Below, one piece after another: positions 43,255 through 54,650 of a stretch of DNA of 64,000 bases. Where the stretch lies: NCBI GenBank assembly GCA_030180135.1, contig CM058237.1, forward strand, positions 36,973,126-37,037,125. Direction: 5' to 3'. This DNA is from Orychophragmus violaceus. Its lineage: Eukaryota; Streptophyta; Magnoliopsida; Brassicales; Brassicaceae. The notes under the pieces were generated by a model. That model saw nothing but the letters and a program-made list of their open reading frames with translations, did no database searches and had not been told where the DNA came from. How positions within the stretch are numbered: the stretch's first letter is position 1; every line of letters begins with the position of its first letter. The translations under genes and the position numbers were made by a program.

Positions 43255-44432
43255 GCCACACCTTGTATCCTTTCGTTCCTTCTGGATATCCCAAAAAAGT
43301 CCTTTCTTTTCCCTTGGACTTATTTTATCCTGAATAACGTGAACGTAAGCGACACAACCGAATCTCCTGAGGTGGTTGAACTCCACCTTGTTCCCTGTCT
43401 CGACTTCTTCTGGTATCCTGAACTTTAAGGATGCATTTGGGGGTTCTGTTGATGAGGTATACTGCTGTGGAAGCAGCCTCTGCCCAAAACACTTTCTCCA
43501 GTCCTGCTTCTGCCAACATACATCTGTCTTATCTGCAATTGTGTTCATCCGTTCTGAGACTCCATTCTATTGTCCAAGTCTAGAATGCCATCTGTTTGTC
43601 AGATTCACTTCTGTGTCCAAGTCCATGTGGAGTCTCAGAACTCTATGTGACATGGACTTGTCCATCTGGAGTCTCAGAACTCTATGTGAATTCCCGAATC
43701 CTTGCAAAGCTTGTCCATCTGTTTGTTACAGAACTCTAGTCCATTGTTTGTTCTGAAAGTCTTGATCTTACTTCCAGTCTGATTTTCAACCAATTGCTTC
43801 CATTCCACAAAATTTTCAAAGACCTCATCCTTACTCCTGAGAAATTTTATCCGAACCTTTCGGGAGTGATCATCAATGAATGTCAAGAAATACTTGCATC
43901 CTGATAGACTTTCTGAGTTAGTAACCGACCCCCATAGATCATTGTGAACATACTCCAAATTGCTTGTTGATGTGTGTTTCGCAGTCTGAAAACTTAGTTT
44001 GTGAGCCTTTCCCAAGACACATTCCTCACAGAAGTCTAGAGTGTGCACTTCCTTTGCACTGAGATAGGCTTTCTGAACTAAGAAGTTCATGTTATTAAGA
44101 CTCATGTGTCCAAGTCTAGAATGCCATCTGTTTGTCAGATTCACTTCTGCTCGTGCAACAGATACCTCTCCCTCAATAGCTGATCCCTGCAGATAGTACA
44201 TCCCATCCTTGTAGACTCCTGATATGACCTTCTGTCCTTCTTTGTAGAATGTTACAGTGAAGTCCTTTCCCTCATAATAACACCCATTCTTTTCAAGTTG
44301 TCCATATGAGATCAAATTCCTTCCCATAATAGGCATATACCGAACATCAGTTAGTACCACAGATGATCCATCTGGGTTTACATTCTTGAGCTTCCCAATA
44401 CCTTTAATCTCGCTATAGGTATTGTTTCCCAT
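43255..44432 (-). pseudogene. Outer copia protease-integrase relic
   Basis: 44432-43674 keeps the pre-integrase HHCC region (WHSRLGHMSLNNM, CEECVLGKAH) and an integrase core start (NDLWGSV, FIDDHSRKVRIKF, TNNGLEF, where the second catalytic Asp is expected in a D-N/R-G motif but reads TNNG). A repeat of about 53 bases near 43624-43690 interrupts it. 43548-43234 has the core end (VYLINRTPKC region). It is a decayed fragment continuous with 35578-36061 before the young copia inserted. Confidence 0.75.
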
Positions 44433-45346
44433 GAGAACTTTCCCTCCATTGAACCCCTTTTAGTCAAATAGGAGGTCTTTGTCTGGGGTGATAATGAACG
44501 TACACCCTGAGTCAAGTACTCATTCGTCTTTTGAGTACTTAGTACTTGCTGTGAGAATCATTGGCTCTTAATCCACACCCATGTTTGCTGAGCATCCAGG
44601 TTTCTTGTTTTTCCTTTGTGGACAATCCTTCTTGAAGTGACATTCCTTGCCACAAACCCAACATTCCTTAACCTTTGGCTGAGATGATTGATTTTTTTAG
44701 AGCCTTTCGACCCTTTGTCCTTTCCTTTCTAGCTGTTCTTTCCCGATGATTTCTTACCTGACTTGCCTTGACCAATGTACAACCCTTCCTCATCTGACTT
44801 AGATTTCTTCAGTAAACCCAACTCTCTGAGCTCTATCTCTTTAGCATGAGCTGAGGTTACCACCTCGCTCAGCATCAATGTTTCCTTCTTGTTCCCATAC
44901 TTTAAAGTGTGCACCAATGAAGCATATTGTTCTGGTAACCCTGACAATACCTGAACAGATTGATCTTCATCCGAAACCTCGATATTCAGGCTTGCTAAAT
45001 CATCCACTAACTTCAAGAACACATCCATATTCTCTTCTATACTTTTGTGTTTTTCCATCTTGAAGCTTGCAAATCTCTGTTTGAGATAAATCCTGTTTGG
45101 CAAAGTCTTCGTTTGATAGTCATCTTCCAAAGCTTTCCAAACTCCTACAGCCGTCGTCTGCTTCATTACCTTTCGTAGTACAATCGTAGAAAGACACGAG
45201 CAAATAAGATTCCTTGCTCGGACGTCCCTGTCTTTCTTCTGTTTCTCAGTCATTGGCTCGCCGTCCTTAGTATCATCCGATGTAGATTCTCCCGTGATTT
45301 CTTTAGTCACCTGTCCCAGTCCTTGAAGTTCTAGAGCCATCAACAT
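44433..45346 (-). pseudogene. Outer copia gag and protease relic
   Basis: 45346-44729 is a 205-residue gag frame (UBN2-like: LICSCLSTIVLRKV, VWKALEDDYQTKTLPNRI, FLKLVDDLASLNIEVSDED, LSGLPEQYASLV). Downstream, broken frames at 44430-44728 hold a zinc-knuckle trace (CHFKKDCPQ-like near 44620) and a protease trace. The ORF is short for a copia gag and starts late. 45347-45551 upstream holds the short leader and primer site. Confidence 0.8.
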
Positions 45347-45551
45347 TCTGAACTTTCACATCCCGAAATCACTTTTCCCATCGAAATTCTCCATCTCAAA
45401 CTTCTTAACATCTTCCATGGTTGCGATCTTTAATTTTCTTGGATAGCAAATTTTCTTTCCTCCTTGATCCGATCGACCTCAGATCCCAAACACAACTAGA
45501 TCACTGGACCGTGATCTTATTTCACCTAGAACCTGGTGCTCTGATACCACT

Positions 45552-45718
45552 TGTTAAGACTATTGATCCGGTTAGCTTAGTCTTCACTAGTGTCCTAAGT
45601 TGTTCAAATTTGTTTACGTTCTTGCAGGTTTGTTTTCGAAGAAAGCATAAACGATATGAACACAGGAATTTGGTGACCCAGACTTCACCGAAGCTACTGT
45701 ATGGGGGTGGATACAAAC
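45552..45718 (-). repeat. 5' LTR of the outer copia, first segment
   Basis: It starts TGTTAAGACTATTGATCC right after the primer-site complement. It is interrupted at ..GGATACAAAC by the gypsy LTR (TSD CAAAC at 45714-45718) and resumes at 62965. Confidence 0.85.
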
Positions 45719-47609
45719 TGTAACATCCACAAATCGGCCTAAGGGCCGTTTGGGCTGTCCGTGGAACCAGAAGACCAAACTCACGATCCAAAGGATCTAA
45801 AAGAGTGTTCCATGGGTAGAACAAGGTCAAGCTCAGCTGGACGGGAGTTTGACCTAAAGGAAAAGTAGTTGGAAGCAAAGGGTTTAGCTCAAATGAGCTA
45901 AACGGCTGAGCTGAACAGCTAGGGAAGCTGAAGGCCAGCTTAGCTCAGCTAAGGTGGAGTGTAGCAGTGTGAAGTCAGCTGATCAGCTAGTGTCACTGGC
46001 TGATCAAGAAGCCATAAGCGAATGATCACCAATGGCCATTGTGTCCATTCACAAGCCCAAAAGACAACCTTTCCTTGGGGCGGTTATGGGGCGATTTTGG
46101 ATCTATAAATAAGACCCTTGGAGGCCATTTTTGCGCACACACAAGCAAGGGAAAAACCCAGAAATTCTCTAAGGCACAAGCCACAAAAATCGAGAGTTTA
46201 AGAGAGAGAAAGAGAAGCCGGCCGCTTAAGGAAGTCGCCGGTGATAAGAGGCTTAAGGGGCGGATTAGTTGGTGGTTCAAGGCGTGAACAAAGAGGAGGC
46301 AATGGCTTCAAACACGGCTAAGGACCATGGCAAAACCGCTACTTCATCTAAGGTTAGAATCCGAGTCTTTCTTTCTCGGCCACGGCTAAGCCGTTTGGCC
46401 GATGGTCGGTTAAGTCATGGCCGGATACATTCTTTCGCTTCTACATTTCTGGAAAGTGGACCGGATGTGAGTAGGAGTATTGAGTTAGAACCGGATAGGC
46501 CATAATGATCATGATCGGCAAAAAGTCATGATCATTTACCGATTGACGGGAAAGAGCGGGTCGAATGGGCACATGGTCGAAAAGGGCCAGACGGTTAAGC
46601 GCGGGTAAAAGATGCGTCCGTTAAGGCGGAAGTGAATAACCCGACAGGCCGATCGCGGACAGTCCATGCAACAATCGGACGTAATAACTCGGATCGGACG
46701 CGTCACGGCAGAAGGGTCGGATCGATGAAACTGGTCAGACGCGGCAGAACAATCGCGGCAGACTGAACGCGGCCCAGCGCATGGTCGCGACTTTTCACGG
46801 GCAGTCGCGTCTGTTCGCGAAAGGTCGCGTCTGTCCGCGGTCTGACGTAACCAACCGTCGGGCGATCGCAGGACGTCTCGGGATGACCGCGCGTATCCGC
46901 AGGACGGTTAAGCGCGTCGACAGGATGGTCGCGTGCGTCCGCAAAGCCATTCGCTTACGCCCGCAGGATGAGCACGGGCGTCCACAGGACTTGTACGTGC
47001 GTCCGCGGTTGATACATGAGCGCCGCGGGTCGATTGGTCACGAACGTAGGACGACCACGCTTGGACGGATGGTACGCGGTAACGACCATGGCCGATTCAT
47101 GATTTGGGACGGTCCATAAGACTTAGGCTGGTTTTAGTTGGAAATAGAATGGTTTAGGGTTTTGCGTGTGCATGGGTTGGGACATGTAGAACCGGAAATA
47201 TAATTGCTAAGTTGCTGGATTCATACTTGTATAAAATGAACATATATGATTTGTGTTTTCAGGTAATGAAGATGATCACGGGGATGATTCATCTTAGGCG
47301 CGGACAAAGACCAAGTGACGAGTGGTGTGTTAGTTAATATACATTGTTTTAGGACCGAATACTATTAGCATAATGCGGATTGACTACATTGTATTGGTAC
47401 CTTTTATATATTAATAAAATGTCTATTTCTCTTATTGCTCATGCCTTAGTATAAGTTTGGAATGAAATGATTGAATGGAATTGAATGATCGAATAGAATT
47501 GACTAAGTATGGAACAATTAGGGTTGAGGTTTACAAACGAACCTCAACTTAGAACGGTTTGGATAGTGAGACATCCGTCTTGGGCCTATGGCCGGGATGG
47601 GGTGTTTCA
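45719..47609 (+). repeat. Gypsy LTR, behaves as a solo LTR
   Basis: This 1891-bp LTR runs from TGTAACATCC to GTGTTTCA and is flanked by CAAAC on both sides (45714-45718, 47610-47614). Its partner is about 61077-62959. Instead of a primer site and gag, it is followed by the target duplication and copia LTR sequence, as a solo LTR would be. 46560-47110 is strongly CG-rich with repeated GTCGCG and CCGCAGGA-type words. TATAAATAAGACCC near 46105 is a good TATA box. Confidence 0.8.
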
Positions 47610-47887
47610 CAAACCACCAAGCTTGCACTATGATCAGATTATGTAGAATCAAACGCAACTAACACAATCTTGTTTTGATCACAGATTCTTGCGGAGCAAG
47701 CTTACATGCCTTAGGAGAGAGGTGTTCTACCGAGAGAGACGGAGAAGACACCTCTGCTCGTCGCCGGAGAAGAAGAACTGCCGCGGAATCAGGGACCAAT
47801 CGCCGAGGTCCTAACAGATCGCCTCTTCTTTCCCTCCTTAGAACTCTTGATTCGTATAGTCTAAAACTTCGAATGCTCCGTTTCTCT
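47610..47887 (-). repeat. Duplicate piece of outer copia LTR
   Basis: It is the same LTR segment as 62960-63275, with about ten differences and a deletion of about 37 bases (after GGTCCTAACAG). It ends at TTTCTCTC|ATGCC, where Athila-like sequence begins, a non-homologous junction. It should not exist under simple nested insertion, so a rearrangement occurred here. Confidence 0.75.
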
Positions 47888-47888
47888 C

Positions 47889-48671
47889 ATGCCATACTCT
47901 GTGGCTGCGAGATTGGGACTGATGGATTTCCAGCCCACTAGGATCGCTCTTGTCCTAGCCGATCGATCAAAGAGATATCCAGAAGGAGTTCTTGAGAACA
48001 TCCCTCTCAGAGTTGGAAACCACTTTATTCCAACAGACATTGTGGTGCTGAAGTATGAGATTGAGCCTGATGATCCTCTACTGCTTGGTAGATCCTTCTT
48101 AGCTACTGCTGGAGTTGTGATTGATGTGAGACATGGACTGATTGATCTCCACCTGGGAGATGATCCATTGCGGTTCAAGATGGATAAGCTGCAGAAATCC
48201 ACCATTGATGGACAGAGCTTCAATGTGGAAGTGGAACCAGAGCTTTCTATTGGAGAGAAGAAGATGGCGGTTCCTCTTGAACCTGCTCTAACATCTTCAA
48301 TGCCTGCAACTGCTCACATGCAGAAAACTCCATACATCTCATTTCCACCAAAGGTAAGGCATGAATCATCTAAGCTTAAACCTCCTAACCGTACTGCTTT
48401 GAATGCAGGAAAACGCAGTATCCCACCCAAGCTTCACTCCCGCCCTAATTCTCTTCGCTCTTTTCTTGGGAGATCTCATGATCCGAAAGCTTATACGCCA
48501 CCTTGGCTGAAGAGACATTCACAGAGACACTCAAAGTCTCTGTTGAATCCCCCAAACGTCCGATATCCTCACCACAGTCAAGCTACTGACTTAAAACAAG
48601 CGCTGAGTGGGAGGCAACCCACTAGTAGGTTCGTTTTTCTTTTCATTTTTCGTTTTGATTTGGTGTTTTGA
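47889..48671 (+). pseudogene. Athila-like gag-protease C-terminal fragment
   Basis: The fragment resembles residues 556 onward of the 55110-57266 frame: MPYSVAARLGLMDF, VLADRSKRYPEG, GNHFIPTDIVVLKY, LLLGRSFLATAGVVIDV and IDLHLGDDPLRFKMDKL. The aspartate active site (D-L-G in the other copy) lies just upstream and is lost at the breakpoint. The tail after residue 100 is Pro/Ser-rich, ending after AYTPPWLKR. It is a broken remnant. Confidence 0.8.
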
Positions 48672-49887
48672 TTTTTCTGTTTTGGTGTGTTCAAAAGCGT
48701 GAGAACATGTAGAATCGCACTGCATCGATCGACACATTGTGCATCGGTCGACGCAGTTACGATTTACGGTTTGCCGATTCGATTACGGTTCAGAAACCGG
48801 TTATCTTAATAACCGCGAGCAAAATTATCCTTGCATCGATCGACACCACTTGTGGCATCGATCGATGCAGGCCGACGACAGGTAAGTATTCTGCAACTTT
48901 CAGATTTTCAGATTTGATTTCTTATTCTCACCGAGCCTAAGCTTGACACCACTGGGGACAGTGTGTTTCAAGTGTGGGGGAGGTAGCTACTGATGCACGC
49001 TTTTTGTTTTCTTAGAGTCAGTCCAAATTTGTTTTATTGAGTCAAATTGAGTAGGAAAAAGGACTTTTTGAGGAGATTACCACACTTGCAGGAACTTAAG
49101 TGACCCATGGATGAGTTGCAGATGATCTATGACTATTAGAAAACCCAACACAGACCAGCCTACTGAGGACACCCATATCACTTCAGGTATTCAGAGAATC
49201 CATTACTTGACTTTACCTCTAACTTGATTTAATTTTCTCTCCTATGGTCTTGGTATACTTCGAGTCGGATTCCTCTGTTGGTTCTGGCACAGCTTGTAAA
49301 TCTGTCTGATTATGGTTCCCTTCTCCCCTTCCTTAAAGTGAAGTAAAAAAAAGAGAATAATAAACTGATGATGAGCTAGTAGCTCCGAAGTGGTCGCGGG
49401 AGTGGTAGAGACCCCTATTACCTCCTGTGCATCCATGGAATGTGTCCAAAGTACACCCCATAACGGGAAGAGCACTGATAAAAAAAATAAAATGATACCC
49501 AAGGGGAAAAATCAAGGCTAAGGAAGGGAAAAGATAAGAAAGGGACCAGAAGCAACAGTTGAGTGGTCAGATGCTAACATAGTAAGAGTTCATGTGTTCT
49601 TTGATCGATACCCCATAGGTGAGACCACACTTATTAGCTTATAGAAGTCAGTATGGTGAATTTGAATGTTCTGAATATGATTGTGGAGTTTACTCAAGAT
49701 AGTTGATAAGTGTGGGGGAAGTATATGTTGGTCTTGACGTCTGCAGGTTCATTTTCATGTGGCTTACTAAGGCGAATCTGAGTGTGGTGCTCTACGATGA
49801 AACGAGTTTCTGAAGTTTTTAAACTTCTTCTCCTGGTCTTGGTCTTCTGTTTTCTTGAGGGCAAGCAAAAGCTAAGTGTGGAGGAGT
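48672..49887 (+). other. 3' untranslated region of the truncated Athila-like element
   Basis: It has facing CGATCG words at 48722-48756 and 48833-48868, polypurine-like AAGTGTGGGGGAGG at 48970 and AAGTGTGGGGGAAG at 49708, and the LTR-proximal tract AAGTGTGGAGGAG at 49874-49886. The minus-strand frames at 49242-49515 are unsupported. Confidence 0.5.
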
Positions 49888-50967
49888 TGATATATCATGG
49901 TTTTTAGGACTTTTGACCATGGTATATGTCTTTGTTATCGAGTCTTTCTATGTGTTTTGGAGTCTTTTCAGGTGTTTTACAGGTTTAAGGACAGTTGGAG
50001 CCTAATTCGACGTTTTGGAAGCATTTGGGTCAATTATGCACTATTTAGAGATCTCACAGAGTTCATTGGCTGCTTTTTCGTACTACATCGATCGATGCAG
50101 TTCTGCGCATGGTCGACGCAGTGGCCGACGCAGTTCTGCACACAAAATCCAGAAATTACAGTTTTTGCCCAGAAACTTTCCAGATTTGCAAAAAGGCCCC
50201 AACCGAGTTTTTAGCCACTTTTTTAGGATACGCTTTCAGACTTAAAGTTTTATTTTTATTCAGAGAGAGAGAGATTTGTAACTCATATTCCTTGTTTCTG
50301 TTTTATGATATTTTGTTTTCTATTCATCATGATTTCTGTTTCATTGATCATGTCTGAGTAGTTCTCAAGTTAGGTATAGGGATTCACACAGGGGATTTCA
50401 TGGAATTATAGGTTGATCAATCTGTAGGGATTTATATCTTTCTAGTTCTTCATCTAGGGTTGTTCTTAATGCTTGATCTGAATTGGCCACTTAGATTATT
50501 GATGTTAGGTTGATTTCTGCAACGAAAGTTGATTAATTAACTAGAAAGAACTTAGATGAGCAATTTAACTATTTGTAAAGAAATTTGGCTTCGGAGAATT
50601 GTGAACGAAAGAACTTGATATTAATGCTTGTTTAGAACTCTAGGATTCGCAACGAAAGTTGGTCTGTTATAATTCTGTGATTCTAGTTCTAGAACAGTTC
50701 TTAATTAGATCCCGATTGATTGATTAGCCTGTGTTCCTGATTTCCCGAGAACTCCCTTGATCTGACGCTTTGCCTTCTGATTTACAAACCTCTTTATTTA
50801 CTTTTCTGTTCTGATTTACTGCTTTCTACCGCTTCTACCTAGCTTAACCTGAAATTCTAATCTATCGCAAGAGTCTAGAGTCTCTGTGGATTCGATACCC
50901 TATATACTACTAGTTCACGTCTTTGCACTTGCAGTGTAGATCTAGGGATTAAAACCTGATCGTATCA
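49888..50967 (+). repeat. 3' LTR of the truncated Athila-like element
   Basis: This 1080-bp LTR runs from TGATATATCATGG to CTGATCGTATCA. Its ends match the LTRs at 53192-54384 and 58623-59816. CGATCG-type words lie at 50087-50133. Confidence 0.8.
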
Positions 50968-53186
50968 GAAGTGTGGAAGCAAAGACCACGAAGTCGCAAG
51001 CTGTCCACAGAAGGGGCAAGAAAGGGTGACAGAAAGACCATTGACATGTTTCCAATGTGGAAAGACCGGGCATTACATGCGTGATTGCCCGAAGCTGCAA
51101 GGTGAAAAGCAGAAGGCGCCAGAAGGGAACCGGGGATAAGAAGGTCGCGCGGCCAAGGCCAAGAGCCAAGCCGGGACACCCCGAGTCTACAATCTGGTGA
51201 AGGATGCAGACGAGGCCGGCTCCTATGACTCGATCACTGGTATGTCACTAAGACCTCTACTTCTTCAATATTAAAAATGCATTGCATACATTGGGGAAAA
51301 GGGCGGGACACTTAGACATTTGGGGGAATGTGTAGGGACCGTTACAATAGGTGGTGTAAAGACACTCACACTATTTGACTATGGGGCTACACATAGTTTT
51401 GTGAGTCCCGAAATGATTGGGAAAGGCTTGTTCCAGAAGGAACAAATGGCCGGCCAAGGCATTGTGAATGCGGCCGGTGGGCAAGTGTTGCCTATGTTAG
51501 GGTTAGTCAAGGACATTCCAGTCTACATTGGGGGCGTGGACATGCTAGCTAACCTAGTAGTAGTCCAGCTTAAGAATCACGAAGTGATCCTAGGAATGGA
51601 CTGGCTCGGGCAAAACTGAGCCACCATTGAATGTCACCGAGGAAGGGTGAAGTTGGAACGACCAGAATGAAGGGTCATTTTCCAAGGAGTAAGACCAACT
51701 TCGGGGAGTTTGGTCGTCTCTGCTATCGAAGCAGAAAGGATGTTGGAAAGGGGATGCGAAGTATACCTAGCCACCATCACCACTAAGGAAGTTGGGCCAG
51801 AGATGAAGGTCGAGGAGATCCCAGTGGTCAAAGACTTTGGGGACGTGTTCAAGGCCTTAGAAGGCTTACCGCCTGACCGGTCTGACCCGTTCGTCATTGA
51901 GCTAGAACCCGGGACTAAACCTCTCTCCAAAGCGCCATATAGGATTGCCCCAGCCGAGATGGCTGAGCTGAAGAAGCAGTTGGAAGAACTGCTAGACAAA
52001 GGCTTTATTAGGCCAAGTAGTTCTCCTTGGGGGCGCCCGTTCTATCGTCAAGAAGAAGGACGGAAGCCTTCGGTTGTGCATTGATTACCGAGGCATAAAC
52101 TGGGTAACTGTGAAGAACAAGTACCCGTTGCCTCGGATAGATGAATTGTTGGATCAATTAAAGGGTTCAACTGTGTTTTCCAAGATCAATCTGGATTCTG
52201 GATACCATCAAATCCCGATTGCACCTGAGGACGTGAGGAAAACCGCGTTTAGAACTCAGTATGGTCACTATGAATTCGTGGTCATGCCATTTGGTCTAAC
52301 CAATGCACCAGCTGCATTCATGAAAATGATGAACGGGGTATTTCGGGAATGGTTGGACAAGTTCGTTATCATATTAATTTATGACATCCTTGTCTATTCC
52401 AAGAACCGGAAGGATCATGGTGAACACCTAAGAATCGTGATGGAAACCTTAAGAGCACAGAAGATCTATGCCAAGCTCAACAAGTGTAGCTTTTGGAAAA
52501 TGAAGATCGGTTTCCTAGGACACATAGTGTCAAATGAAGGTGTGTCGGTCGATCCATATAAGATCCGATCAATTGAAGAGTGGCCGCGGCCGAGGAACGC
52601 AACCGAGGTTAAAAGTTTCCTCGGGCTGGCCGGTTACTATAGGCGGTTTGTCCAGGGTTTTGCAAGCATGGCTAAGGCTATGACTAAGATAACCGGAAAG
52701 AACGTAAAGTTCGAGGGGACAGAAGCCGCAGAGAAGAGCTTTAAGGACTTGAAGAATATGCTGACCAAAGCACCTGTCCTAACACTGCCAGTAGACAACG
52801 TGCCTTACGTGGTTTACGCAGATGCATCCCGTAACGGGTTAGGATGCGTTCTGATGCAGGACAAGAAGGTGATAGCCTATGCCTCAAGACAGTTGAGGAA
52901 ACACGAGGGTAACTACCCAACTCATGATCTCGAAATGGACGCTGTGGTATTTGTACGGAGAAAAAGTGCAACTATTCTTCGACCACAAGAGCTTGAAGTA
53001 TGTGTTCACTCAGCCTGACTTGAACCTAAGGCAGAGGAGGTGGATGAAATTGGTGGCGGATTACGATCTCGACATCACTTACCATCCTGGAAAGGCAAAC
53101 TTGGTCGCAGATGCCTTAAGCCGGAAAAGGACCGAAGTGGCCGCAGAAAAGGATGCAGAGACCTTGATCGGATTGGTACGGTCCTT
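50968..53186 (+). pseudogene. Gypsy (chromovirus-like) gag-protease-RT-RNase H relic
   Basis: It holds a cut first zinc knuckle (CGSKDHEVASC) then a complete one (CFQCGKTGHYMRDC, about 51049-51090). The protease (51320-51619) has DYG in place of the usual D-S/T-G. RT runs 51710-53018 with EGLPPDRSDPFVIEL, PYRIAPAEMAELKKQL, CIDYRGIN and PFGLTNAPAAF, but IYDILVYS where IDDILVYS is expected, so the catalytic Asp pair is lost. RNase H has YVVYADASRNGLGCVL. Frames break near 51620, 52050 and 52970. The pieces continue at 59822. The Tekay/Del-like lineage is tentative. Confidence 0.85.
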
Positions 53187-53191
53187 GCATC

Positions 53192-54384
53192 TGATATATC
53201 ATGGTTTTTACTAGTTTTAGACCATGATATAAGTGTGTTTTAGTGTCTTTTTGTGTTCTTTTAGAGTCTTTTACAGGTATAATCAGGTTTGGAGTATATT
53301 TGGTGATATGGCACTTTTTGGAGATTTTTGGAGTGTTTGGCCGAGAGATAGAGTTCACTGTCCGAAACAAAGAAATGCGTCGATCGTTGCACTCTAGCAT
53401 CGATTGTTGCACCAGCGAGATGGGCCGAAACAAGGCGGTTTATGAAGAGTCAAGATATTGCACTCTGATCCAGAAGTTCCTGATATTTACAAAGAAGCCC
53501 CTGGCCGAGATTAGACCTATATAATTAAGTTTTTGGTGTTTTATTTACTTACGCTTTCATAATTAAGAGTAGAGGATTTTTAGAGCTTTTGGGGCTGATC
53601 TGAACCTTTTACTTCATCTGTATTTGGAGAAGATTTCGAACCTCTTTTATTCTTTATCTTCTATGCAATTTATTTATCATATGATTATGTTTTCATTATC
53701 TATGCCTGAGTAGATTCCTTGTTAGGTTTAGGGTTTCTCATATAGGATTTCATGACTTGCTAGACTTGTTATTTCAGTTAAGGATTCATAACTATACCTG
53801 TTTTTCAATCTAATTGTGCTTAAAGCTAGTTCTAACCTGATCAATTAGAATCTAGATCTTAGGTTGCTAAATACGTCACGGAAGTGGGGTTTAGGAATCT
53901 GAACTAATTAGGTTGAGCAATTAAACTTCTCGCAAACGAAAGTTTGGTTTAGGATAATTGTGAACATATCAAACTTGGAATTAATGCTAGTTTAATCTGT
54001 TAGTTCTCGCAAACGGAAGTTTGGTTTGCTGCACTTAGACTTAGAGAATTATCGCAAAGGAATTTGGTTAATTCTATATCTGTGTTTTGAGTTCTAGAAC
54101 TATGCTTAATTAGATCCTTACTGAATAAACTGTCGGCTTGTCTGATTTCCTGAGAACGCCCTAGACTTAGCGCTTTTAATAACTTGCTTTCAAAACCAAC
54201 AGTCTCTGCTTTCTGTTTACTTTCTCGCATTGCTTTTCATTCAATCACCTTGCTTTCTTTCTAGTTTAATTTCCTGTTCTTGAGCTATTGGATACCGGAG
54301 TCCCTGTGGATTCGATACCTATATACTACGACTACTGAACTGTGCACTTGCAGTTAGATATAGGATAAAACCTGACACCTATCA
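53192..54384 (+). repeat. 5' LTR of the Athila-like element
   Basis: It runs from TGATATATCATGGTTTTTAC to GACACCTATCA. Two CGATCG-type words are at 53375-53412 (TGCGTCGATCGTTGCA and GCATCGATTGTTGCA). Confidence 0.9.
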
Positions 54385-54408
54385 AGTTTTTGGCGCCGTT
54401 GCCGGGGA

Positions 54409-54650
54409 CTCTTTGAGTCCTCGATAGCTTAGAACCTAGGGTTTTACTAGTATTTTTCGTTTTCTTTTCGTTTTTATTTTTGTTTTTTTTTAGTTACTGA
54501 TTTTTTTCTGTTTTTCTCTCTGTCGCAGGTACCAATATCGCACTGCGTCGATCGTTGCACTCTAGCATCGATCGTCACTAGGTGATTCAGAGATTGAAAC
54601 GATCTTTGCACTGATAGCATCGATCGTTGCCGGACGATTACAGACAGTTT
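54409..54650 (+). other. Leader of the Athila-like element
   Basis: It is T-rich after the primer site, with an acceptor-like TCTGTCGCAG ending near 54529, then three CGATCG-type words at 54543-54632 just upstream of gag. Confidence 0.5.

Larger units (their letters stand above)
47888..50967 (+). mobile_element. Truncated Athila-like gypsy element
   Basis: This has lost its 5' LTR and most of gag; it begins inside the protease-like domain. It keeps the 3' half: protease tail, GGGAGGCAACCCA hairpin, CGATCG words, polypurine-like tracts and a 3' LTR (49888-50967). It is homologous to the complete element at 53192-59816 with noticeable divergence. It sits in the gag zinc-knuckle region of the larger gypsy, whose first knuckle is cut at 50968. 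Confidence 0.8.

Noticed and set aside
46026..47119. Open frames of 78-120 codons in the gypsy LTR and its partner at 61412-62468
   Set aside because: LTR sequence with CG-rich repeats. Frames differ between the two copies and show no domain.
50942..51179. Minus-strand frames of 75-76 codons at the gypsy zinc-knuckle region
   Set aside because: Shadows of the gag zinc-knuckle coding sequence on the + strand.
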